From JAGOFO01 sp964522105 (lineage in GTDB: Bacteria > Myxococcota_A > UBA9042 > DTJE01), in contig CAZFVA010000054.1 of NCBI GenBank assembly GCA_964522105.1, positions 1-9,700 of the forward strand: 9,700 bases of DNA. Direction: 5' to 3'. Under the pieces are notes generated by a model. It ran no database searches and was not told the DNA's origin. It saw only the letters and a program-made list of their open reading frames with translations. The position numbers were made by a program, and so were the translations under genes. Shown in pieces: positions 1 through 5,745 of the stretch (its first letter is position 1; each line of letters opens with the position of its first letter).

Positions 1-216
1 AATTCGGCGCAGTTCGCAAAGCCGTTCCTGACCGGAAACGGACGCACCATCATTGACTGCCCGCACACATCAGGCCACACAAATCATCCGCAGCTCAGCA
101 TCGCGTCGATGGTTAAGTTCTTCAAGGAACATCGTGGCGGCGGCGTTTCCCCGTGGGCTGCCGGTGGCATACCAGGCGGCTACCCGGACGGATGCACGAT
201 CCTTCAGGCACAGTAG
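1..216 (+). CDS. C-terminal end of an alpha/beta-hydrolase-like protein (partial, 5' end missing)
   Basis: An open frame enters from the left edge in frame 1 and stops at TAG 214-216, giving 71 residues without a start codon. The segment reads ...GRTIIDCPHTSGHTNHPQ... then IASMVKFFKEHRGG. A short strand ending in a Cys-Pro-His / Ser-Gly-His-Thr loop, followed by an amphipathic helix with FF and a basic end, is how many secreted esterases, PHB-depolymerase-like and prolyl-oligopeptidase-like alpha/beta hydrolases close. In those families the GH-containing loop carries the catalytic histidine. The nucleophile and acid would lie outside the window, so substrate and reaction cannot be stated. The tail after the helix (Gly/Pro-rich, ending in CTILQA) is not one I recognise. 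The gene ends 76 bases before the next start. A generic hydrolase is likely; the exact family is inference. Confidence 0.6.
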   Translation, partial: NSAQFAKPFLTGNGRTIIDCPHTSGHTNHPQLSIASMVKFFKEHRGGGVSPWAAGGIPGGYPDGCTILQAQ

Positions 217-254
217 ATACGTAGTAATCGCTGGAAGAAAACCACCAATAGTCC

Positions 255-260
255 TAATAT
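255..260 (+). promoter_or_regulatory. Weak candidate -10 element upstream of the first lipoprotein
   Basis: TAATAT at 255-260 lies about 33 bases before the ATG at 293, in the 76-base gap after the hydrolase stop. It matches TATAAT at 4 of 6 positions. No convincing -35 box stands 16-18 bases upstream, so this could be chance in an AT-richer gap. Confidence 0.2.
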
Positions 261-292
261 CATCTCGAATTAATGACCTAACCGGAGAAGCG

Positions 293-1969
293 ATGCGACA
301 GGTTATGTGGTTTCTGGCAACGATTGCGCTGGCCCTGGCTTTGGGTTGTTCAACAAATACTAACGTGACTGACCTTGGAACCCCCGACAACGGCAACTTA
401 ACCGACGTTACCGATGTTCAGGTTGGCGTGGACGCGACCGACGTTGAGTCCCGCGATGCTGATGCTGCTGTGAATCCAGACGTCAGTGATGTTGCCGACC
501 CGGACGCCGTCGTGCCGCCAGACGTCCCGACCGACACGGCCACCGACCCCGGCCCGTTCACCCGTCCCGACAAAGGCGACCCGGTCGATTCAGCCGAAAT
601 TACCCGCATCACCGACCTTTATCTGGACATCCTGAAGAAGGCCCGCTACTTCAACGTACTTGACGAGCGCGTCCACGGCTGGCCCCGCAGTGATGAACAG
701 GAACGCTACTGGTACGGCACGTGGTGGAGCGGAATAAAGATACTGAAAGACGAAGGCAAGATCAGCTACCTGCACTCGAAAGACGGTGCCGACAACAACG
801 GCATGCGTTCAGGCCCGATCCTTGTCGGGGCCTGCTACGCGCAGAAACTGTGGGGCCAGCCGCTGCACCTGGACCTGACACGGCGCATGGTCCGTGGCTT
901 TTCTTCATGGGCGATGGCGTTCCGCAGCCCGACTTTCCCGGACTGGGAAACGACTCAGGTGCTTTCACGCGCCGCTTACCCGGAATCAATCACGTCGACC
1001 GACGGCGGGCGCGAGTTCCTGATCGACTACTCGCAGAATCGCCCCGGCGAATACAACGACGCATGCGACTACGTCCATGTCGCGGACAACCCTTACTGGG
1101 GCGACATCTGGGCCAAAAACAAGCGTTCCAAGGACGACATCGGCCACATGCTGATCGCCCTGTCGATGCTGTCAGCCTGCCTGCCTGATGCCGAAACTGC
1201 CAACCCTGAAGCCATTGGCCTGCGGCAGGATATTGCCGAAGCGATGGAAATCTACCGGACCTGGGCAGCACAAGTCGACACTGACAAGTGGAAGATCGCA
1301 ACAGTCGATAAAGACGGAGTTATTTACTACCCGGACGAAGATCTGGCTTACCTGTGGCTGGAACTGGAAAACTTCGAATGTGAGGCAGCAGTGGCGTTGC
1401 GATTGTTCCACGGTGGCGACCCGACAGACATTGGTTGCGGCAACGGGATATTGCTTCCAATGGACGAAGTGGAAGTGCTGAAGAACGACTTGCACCAGAT
1501 TGAACGGTCTTTCCACGAAGCCGCAGTCGCACTGGCGCAGATGGAAGGACGCCCGGACGTTACCCGTGAAATGATGGACGGACTGGCGTGGCGCGTGGAC
1601 ACAAATCTTGACCGCCTTGAAAGCGCGACACCCCCGAAAGATCCCAACTATTCAGACCTGGGGGAACTGGTGCTGATGGCCGGTAACACCGGTCTGCCCC
1701 TGACGTGGCGCGAAGTTCGCTTCCTGCATACCCGGATTGAAGAAGCTCACGCCGCACTTGTCGGGACTCAGGACGACGCGACAATGAAGACCCGGTTCAA
1801 CGTGTTTTCACCTGACCTGCCTGACGGCGAGTACCCGTTCGACCCCGGCGACACCGGCCTGGCCTGGCGCTATCTTGGTGCCGTTCTTGGTGTATGCGCT
1901 TCACCTTACTGGAATCCGGCGTCAAAACAGGTTCTGGACTGCGACAAGATCAGGGCCGCGACATTCTGA
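293..1969 (+). CDS. Predicted outer-membrane lipoprotein with Asp-rich stalk and an unrecognised C-terminal domain
   Basis: The 558-aa protein starts with a short lipoprotein signal: MRQ, hydrophobic residues 4-17, then A-L-G-C with the lipidated Cys at 19. Ser20 follows, so there is no Asp retention signal and outer-membrane sorting is expected. ATG 293 is chosen because GGAGAAG (284-290) precedes it. The frame is open back to an ATG at 53, but that longer form buries the signal peptide and overlaps the upstream hydrolase. Residues 20-98 are an extended Asp/Val/Thr/Pro-rich stalk. Residues 101-558 form a domain I do not recognise. It looks mostly helical and is rich in Trp, Tyr and Asp, with an aromatic run (RYWYGTWWSG, 138-147), an NKRSKDDIGHM segment (276-286), and a closing segment with GDTGLAWRYLGAVLG. 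An alpha/alpha-toroid fold is possible but only a guess. It heads the block of surface proteins. Confidence 0.85.
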   Translation: MRQVMWFLATIALALALGCSTNTNVTDLGTPDNGNLTDVTDVQVGVDATDVESRDADAAVNPDVSDVADPDAVVPPDVPTDTATDPGPFTRPDKGDPVDSAEITRITDLYLDILKKARYFNVLDERVHGWPRSDEQERYWYGTWWSGIKILKDEGKISYLHSKDGADNNGMRSGPILVGACYAQKLWGQPLHLDLTRRMVRGFSSWAMAFRSPTFPDWETTQVLSRAAYPESITSTDGGREFLIDYSQNRPGEYNDACDYVHVADNPYWGDIWAKNKRSKDDIGHMLIALSMLSACLPDAETANPEAIGLRQDIAEAMEIYRTWAAQVDTDKWKIATVDKDGVIYYPDEDLAYLWLELENFECEAAVALRLFHGGDPTDIGCGNGILLPMDEVEVLKNDLHQIERSFHEAAVALAQMEGRPDVTREMMDGLAWRVDTNLDRLESATPPKDPNYSDLGELVLMAGNTGLPLTWREVRFLHTRIEEAHAALVGTQDDATMKTRFNVFSPDLPDGEYPFDPGDTGLAWRYLGAVLGVCASPYWNPASKQVLDCDKIRAATF

Positions 1970-2035
1970 CAACATCGGATTAGACCGTGACTGACCAGTT
2001 ACCGGCCGAATCGACTGCACCACCTGCATATCTTC

Positions 2036-2064
2036 TTGACTTGGAACAGCATGAAAGCTAAGAG
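2036..2064 (+). promoter_or_regulatory. Weak candidate promoter for the repeat-rich lipoprotein
   Basis: TTGACT at 2036-2041 matches the sigma-70 -35 consensus at 5 of 6. A 17-base spacer leads to TAAGAG at 2059-2064, which matches -10 at only 3 of 6. The start would be near 2071, leaving a leader of about 50 bases. The -10 lies between the arms of an inverted repeat (2050-2080). Confidence 0.3.
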
Positions 2065-2080
2065 TTAACGAAGTTTCATG
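2050..2080. repeat. Inverted repeat CATGAAA-N17-TTTCATG in the gap before the repeat-rich lipoprotein
   Basis: CATGAAA (2050-2056) and TTTCATG (2074-2080) are perfect 7-base inverted arms separated by 17 bases. The candidate -10 element lies between them. This could be an operator dyad or a weak hairpin in the leader. By a rough estimate, a 7-base inverted repeat arises by chance in a gap this long perhaps once in five or six cases, so the support is modest. Confidence 0.3.
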
Positions 2081-2120
2081 ACAATCGAGTTCATTAACAT
2101 CCCATAACAGGAGATCTGAA

Positions 2121-4139
2121 ATGACGCCGAAAACACCGTGGCTGACGATTATGCGCCTGATTCCCATAGTTGTTGTTGCAGCAACTATGGCGGCCTGCGG
2201 CGGCACCGACGTACCCGACGGCGACATCATTTCAGATGGAAACATCCCGGGCGACACGTCAACATTGGACACGACCGGCACCGACACCGTCGGCACTGAC
2301 ACACAGCGCATCGACACGGTTGGCACTGATACGGCCGGCATTGACACGGTCGGCACAGATACGGCCGGCACAGATACAGTGGGCACAGACACGACCGGCA
2401 CCGACACAACGCTCGACTCGGGTGACACGACAGAACCGATGTACAGCGGCCCATGTCGGATAAACGAACGCCTGGACCCGCTTTGCACCGGCACCCCGGA
2501 ATCCTGCGTAATCACCCAGACTGACATTGCAGGTAACCCGGTACTCGTTAAGAAAGATTCAAACTGCGACTTCATACCGCCGTTCACAGATTGCGAGATG
2601 AAGACGTTCGATGACGCCGGACACGTGCTGACTTACGGGCAATCGCCAATCTGTTCCGCGACCCCGAATTCGGCCTGCGCAACATTCACATACGACGAAT
2701 TTGGCCGCAAAATTACTGAAACTCTTGACGAAGAATGTACCGGAATCCCAGGCGAATGTTACACATACACGTACGACGGCAGCGGCAATCTAATCACAAA
2801 ACAGACCGACACCGGCTGCGCAGGTATCAGCCTTCAATGCCTGCGCCAGACGTTTGACAGCAAAGGTAACATGCTGACATCCCAGGTGGACGTGGACTGC
2901 GACAACAACAGTTCCGGTGACTTCAATTGCATCGCTTACACTTACTACGGCAGCGGACAACTTGCCACAACAACAACGGATGGCGACTGTAATTCCACGC
3001 CAAATTACTGCTACAGATATGACTACTTCAACATCGTCGGCCGCGGAACAGTAGTAGTCGAAGAATTCAACAACTGCGCAGGCGGAAACCGTATCTGTAG
3101 AAACAGCACCTACGGGCGCGGGTTTCAGTACCTGACTAGCTATGAAGTAGACACCGGCTGCGACGGAACCCCTGAAATGGACTGCAAAAAAATCCATTAC
3201 GACGCAAACGGTAACAAGGCGAAAGAAGAAGTTGATTCAAATTGTAACGAAACGATGGACTACTGTTCATACTGGATTTATGCCGGTGACGGTACCCTTG
3301 TACTTCAAATGAAAACCCCCGACTGCACCGAGGCCCCGATAGACTGCGCGTCGTGGAATTTTGAAGGGACATGTGCAACTGTGGTGGAGTCCGACGTCAA
3401 AACTAATGGCCCCATCGAATGCGGCACACCGATCAACGGAAACAACGGAACTTCCGGACACGCCATGTTCAGTGAATACAACTGTATTGGCTGGACGCCG
3501 ACTGGAAAGGAAGTCATTTACAACTACACAGCCCCGGTTGAAGGCTGTGATACCCGCTGGAAGGTCACGGCTGACCTGACAAGTCTGACGGTTGACCTTG
3601 ACCTGCTGCTGCTGACCGAACTGAAACCGAATTCATGCAGAGGCAAGTCAATCAAGACTGGCACGGGCGCAGAACAGATTATTTTCGAAGCGGCACCGGG
3701 AAGCGACAATTACCTGATTATAGAAAGCTACGCGGGGGCTACCGGAACATACACACTGAATCTTACGTGCGAATGCGTCGTCGTGCCGGTGCCGACCTGT
3801 GAAGACCAGTGCGGCGGAACCAGCCTTGATGGAACGTGCGGCTGCGGGCATGCCTGCAATTTTCTGGACAACTGCTGCCCCGACAGATGCGCAAAGTGTC
3901 CCGAAATCTGTGCTGCCGAAAACTGCGGCGAAATTGACAGCGATGGCCTTTGCGACGGCAACATCGCAAAAAGATGCGACATGGGTGTATTGCTTACAGA
4001 AGACTGCGGGGCAGAAACCTGCACTATGGTGGGATTCGGCGTTCCGCACGAATTCAACCTCTGCCCGGCCGGTATCCCGAGCAATATCTGCAACAACACT
4101 ATGTTGCTTTACCCCGGCTACCGCCCCCAATGTAAGTAA
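2121..4139 (+). CDS. Large Cys-rich lipoprotein: DTxG repeat stalk, Cys-paired YD-like repeats, PPC-like and somatomedin-B-like domains
   Basis: The protein is 672 aa. AGGAGA (2109-2114) sits six bases before the ATG. The signal peptide ends at M-A-A-C with lipid Cys26. Residues 49-98 are ten pentapeptides of the form xDTxG. Residues 112-410 hold eleven Cys pairs, usually C-x6-C (range x6-x9), whose first cysteines recur every 27-30 residues (122, 149, 178, 206, 233, 260, 290, 319, 347, 375, 402). Between pairs lies a YD-like strand motif such as YTYDGSGNLI, resembling Rhs/YD repeats but longer per unit. Residues about 430-552 look like a pre-peptidase C-terminal beta-sandwich, ending GTYTLNLTCEC. 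Residues 560-593 (C-x3-C-x8-C-x-C-x3-C-x5-CC-x3-C-x2-C) match somatomedin-B-like spacing. A final Cys-rich segment, with GLCDGNIAKRCD at 609-620, closes the protein. There are about 48 cysteines besides the lipid one, which implies export and disulfides. No Rhs toxin core is present. A surface or adhesive role is inference. Confidence 0.88.
   Translation: MTPKTPWLTIMRLIPIVVVAATMAACGGTDVPDGDIISDGNIPGDTSTLDTTGTDTVGTDTQRIDTVGTDTAGIDTVGTDTAGTDTVGTDTTGTDTTLDSGDTTEPMYSGPCRINERLDPLCTGTPESCVITQTDIAGNPVLVKKDSNCDFIPPFTDCEMKTFDDAGHVLTYGQSPICSATPNSACATFTYDEFGRKITETLDEECTGIPGECYTYTYDGSGNLITKQTDTGCAGISLQCLRQTFDSKGNMLTSQVDVDCDNNSSGDFNCIAYTYYGSGQLATTTTDGDCNSTPNYCYRYDYFNIVGRGTVVVEEFNNCAGGNRICRNSTYGRGFQYLTSYEVDTGCDGTPEMDCKKIHYDANGNKAKEEVDSNCNETMDYCSYWIYAGDGTLVLQMKTPDCTEAPIDCASWNFEGTCATVVESDVKTNGPIECGTPINGNNGTSGHAMFSEYNCIGWTPTGKEVIYNYTAPVEGCDTRWKVTADLTSLTVDLDLLLLTELKPNSCRGKSIKTGTGAEQIIFEAAPGSDNYLIIESYAGATGTYTLNLTCECVVVPVPTCEDQCGGTSLDGTCGCGHACNFLDNCCPDRCAKCPEICAAENCGEIDSDGLCDGNIAKRCDMGVLLTEDCGAETCTMVGFGVPHEFNLCPAGIPSNICNNTMLLYPGYRPQCK
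2265..2414 (+). repeat. In-frame 15-bp tandem repeat, ten units, encoding xDTxG
   Basis: Ten consecutive 15-base units encode LDTTG, TDTVG, TDTQR, IDTVG, TDTAG, IDTVG, TDTAG, TDTVG, TDTTG and TDTTL. The core is GAYAC followed by a variable codon and GGC. The third and last units are degenerate (QR and TL in place of xG). Because the unit is a multiple of three, copy changes keep the frame and only alter stalk length. Codons vary between units (GAC/GAT, ACG/ACA/ACC/ACT), so the array is not a very recent perfect expansion. Confidence 0.9.
2454..3347 (+). repeat. Protein-level repeat: Cys-paired YD-like units
   Basis: This stretch encodes residues 112-409 of the lipoprotein, with eleven Cys pairs and ten full inter-pair units. 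A rough consensus per unit is: aromatic/Thr strand, Y-D-x-x-G-N, about six residues, D-x-x-C, an acidic or Gly/Pro loop, then C. Good examples are residues 187-213 and 214-240. Conservation is clear in the protein but weak in the DNA, which points to old duplication under structural constraint. The D-x-x-C-x-G-x-P loops (for example DTGCDGTPEMDC at 344-355) also recall the calcium loops of thrombospondin type-3 repeats. Metal binding is inference. Confidence 0.8.
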
Positions 4140-4168
4140 TTGACATAGCCCCGTTCAACCCGCATTAT
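4140..4168 (+). promoter_or_regulatory. Candidate sigma-70 promoter for the CARDB/EGF protein
   Basis: A perfect TTGACA (4140-4145) starts at the base right after the upstream TAA stop. A 17-base spacer leads to CATTAT (4163-4168, 4 of 6 match to TATAAT). Transcription would start near 4175, about 25 bases before the ATG at 4200. The placement in a 60-base gap makes this the best promoter candidate in the window. Confidence 0.5.
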
Positions 4169-4199
4169 TTTATGGTCAATCAACTTTTGGAAGGCAAGC

Positions 4200-5681
4200 A
4201 TGAAGATTTCAACTGCCCTGAATTCGGCCATAATAACCGTGGGTTTAATTGCTATCTCAATACTGTGCCTGCAACTTCCTACCAGCCAGGCTCACGCCGC
4301 CACACCTGACATTCAAGTTTCCATGCTGACCGTTGATCCAACGTCGGCCCTTCAGGGATCGGCAGTATCCATAGGATTACGGGTGAACAACGTTGTCGCC
4401 CTGCCAACAGGCGAATTCACGACACGGCTTTACCTGAGCAATGACGCCACTATAACGACAGCAGACACATATCTTGGCCAGGAAATGGTGGCATCCCTTA
4501 ATGGCATCGGAAGCAGCGAAACAGCTTCGATTCCTGTGATCATTCCGGCTGATGCCTCGCCCGGGGCCCGCTACATCGGTGCAATTGCTGATTACAACAA
4601 CGTAGTTGCCGAAAGCAGTGAAATCAATAACACACGACTGGCCAATATCATTGTACTGGCACTCAAGTGCTTTGGAATATCCGCATTGAATTCAGGGGTT
4701 TGCGGCGATCACGGCATATGCGTCGATACCGACACCTGCGATTGTCAGATTGGATACGGTGGCGACGAATGTGCCCCGATCTGTGGCGGGCACTGCGTAA
4801 ATTGTGATGCACCGGAAACATGCTCAGCGTGTGCGGACGGCTGGACCGGAATGCCCGCATGTACAGAAGCGGTCTGCACCACCACTTGCGGTGACAACGC
4901 CACGTGCACAGGCCCCGATGTCTGCGAATGTAACAGCGGGTACTCGGGCGACGGCTTCATCTGCGAAGAAATCATTGACTGCACTGGCATGGAAGACTGG
5001 TTCGCATGCCTTCATGGTGCGTGTTTCAGTGGAATCTGCGAACCAATCGGCGAAAACAACCGTTGCGAAGACGCAATTGAGCTTTCGCCAGGCCCGACAC
5101 AACTTGGCGATCTTGACGGATTCAAACCGTTCGAGACAGTGCCATCGGGATGCGTCGGTCACAACCTGTCAGGCCCGGACGCATTCTACACGCTGACAAT
5201 TCCTGCTGGCAGAACGTACCGCATCGAGGTAACACCACACGCCAGCCTGAAAGTCGCAATGGTGATATGGGAAGACTGCACACTGTCTGATAAATACTGC
5301 GTAACCGGTGGCGGAGACGGAACGGCAGGAACAAAGGAAACCCTTGAATTAACTGCGGCATCCGAAACAACCTATATCATTCAGGTACTTGCCACCAACG
5401 CAGACAGCGGCGCTTCATCACTAAGCTTTGCCATCGAGGTCGAAGATGTAACGACGACGGGCAGCGACGAATCGAATCCAGGCGAAGACATCGCGGGTGA
5501 TGACGTTAACGGCAGCGATACGGCACAACCCACCGACCTGGGCGGCGCGGATACCGGCACCGTCGAAGAAACCGGCACATCCGGTGGGGGCTGCGGTCAG
5601 GGCAACTCGCCGTCTTCACTGGTCATAGCACTTCTGCTGCTGGTTTTTGTTGCAATTCGCCGCCTGCGCGCACAATCCTGA
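4200..5681 (+). CDS. Exported CARDB/EGF-like/PPC-like protein with MYXO-CTERM-like sorting tail
   Basis: The protein is 493 aa. GGAAGG (4189-4194) lies five bases before the ATG. The signal peptide is residues 1-33, with likely cleavage after A-H-A. Residues 36-152 match CARDB, an Ig-like bacterial adhesion-related domain, with the features GSAVSIGLRVNN, TTRLYLSNDATIT and NNVVAESSEINNTR. Residues 158-280 are Cys-rich, including two EGF-like units (C168-C191 and C226-C255) with C-x5-C-x5-C-x-C-x8/10-C spacing. Residues about 285-417 resemble a pre-peptidase C-terminal domain (DAFYTLTIPAG, TTYIIQVLA). An Asp/Gly/Thr linker (418-460) leads to SGGGCGQG (461-468), a membrane helix (about 472-486) and RRLR. 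That tail has the layout of MYXO-CTERM signals, in which an invariant Cys precedes the helix and is the processing site for a myxosortase-type protease. Surface anchoring by the tail is inferred. There is no lipobox at the N-terminus, unlike its neighbours. Confidence 0.87.
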   Translation: MKISTALNSAIITVGLIAISILCLQLPTSQAHAATPDIQVSMLTVDPTSALQGSAVSIGLRVNNVVALPTGEFTTRLYLSNDATITTADTYLGQEMVASLNGIGSSETASIPVIIPADASPGARYIGAIADYNNVVAESSEINNTRLANIIVLALKCFGISALNSGVCGDHGICVDTDTCDCQIGYGGDECAPICGGHCVNCDAPETCSACADGWTGMPACTEAVCTTTCGDNATCTGPDVCECNSGYSGDGFICEEIIDCTGMEDWFACLHGACFSGICEPIGENNRCEDAIELSPGPTQLGDLDGFKPFETVPSGCVGHNLSGPDAFYTLTIPAGRTYRIEVTPHASLKVAMVIWEDCTLSDKYCVTGGGDGTAGTKETLELTAASETTYIIQVLATNADSGASSLSFAIEVEDVTTTGSDESNPGEDIAGDDVNGSDTAQPTDLGGADTGTVEETGTSGGGCGQGNSPSSLVIALLLLVFVAIRRLRAQS

Positions 5682-5684
5682 AGG

Positions 5685-5713
5685 TTTTAACCGCTACGCT
5701 TTTCAGCTATCAT
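5685..5713 (+). promoter_or_regulatory. Weak candidate promoter for the Kelch lipoprotein
   Basis: TATCAT at 5708-5713 matches the -10 consensus at 5 of 6. TTTTAA at 5685-5690 stands 17 bases upstream but matches -35 at only 3 of 6. The start would be near 5720, about 26 bases before the ATG at 5746, the same geometry as the promoter at 4140. Read-through from upstream is equally possible, since no terminator is visible in the 64-base gap. Confidence 0.3.
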
Positions 5714-5745
5714 TCCACCTGAGCAACAGTATTCAAGGGGATTTC

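Noticed and set aside
1..5. AATTC at the left edge, as if the window began at a cut EcoRI site
   Set aside because: The five bases could be chance. GAATTC sites occur elsewhere in the window, and the reading frame across the edge looks natural.
53..292. Extension of the first lipoprotein frame back to an ATG at 53
   Set aside because: It would add 80 residues before a clear lipoprotein signal peptide, overlap the hydrolase tail in another frame, and ignore the GGAGAAG site before 293.
1922..2587. Minus-strand frame of 221 aa with a VSVPTVSVPAV-type repeat
   Set aside because: It is the reverse reading of the 15-bp repeat that encodes xDTxG on the + strand. The + strand protein has a lipobox, stalk and domains; the minus frame has no supporting signal.
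3648..4130. Minus-strand frame of 160 aa within the Cys-rich end of the 672-aa lipoprotein
   Set aside because: It lies wholly inside a well-supported gene, with no ribosome binding site or recognisable domain.
2454..4139. Rhs/polymorphic toxin with a C-terminal toxin domain
   Set aside because: The YD-like units are Cys-paired, no Rhs core motif or variable toxin tip follows, and no immunity gene is next to it. The protein is a lipoprotein ending in PPC-like and SMB-like modules.
5647..5745. Upstream ATG at 5647 for the Kelch lipoprotein
   Set aside because: It overlaps the end of the previous gene and places 33 polar residues before the lipoprotein signal. AAGGGG sits properly before 5746.
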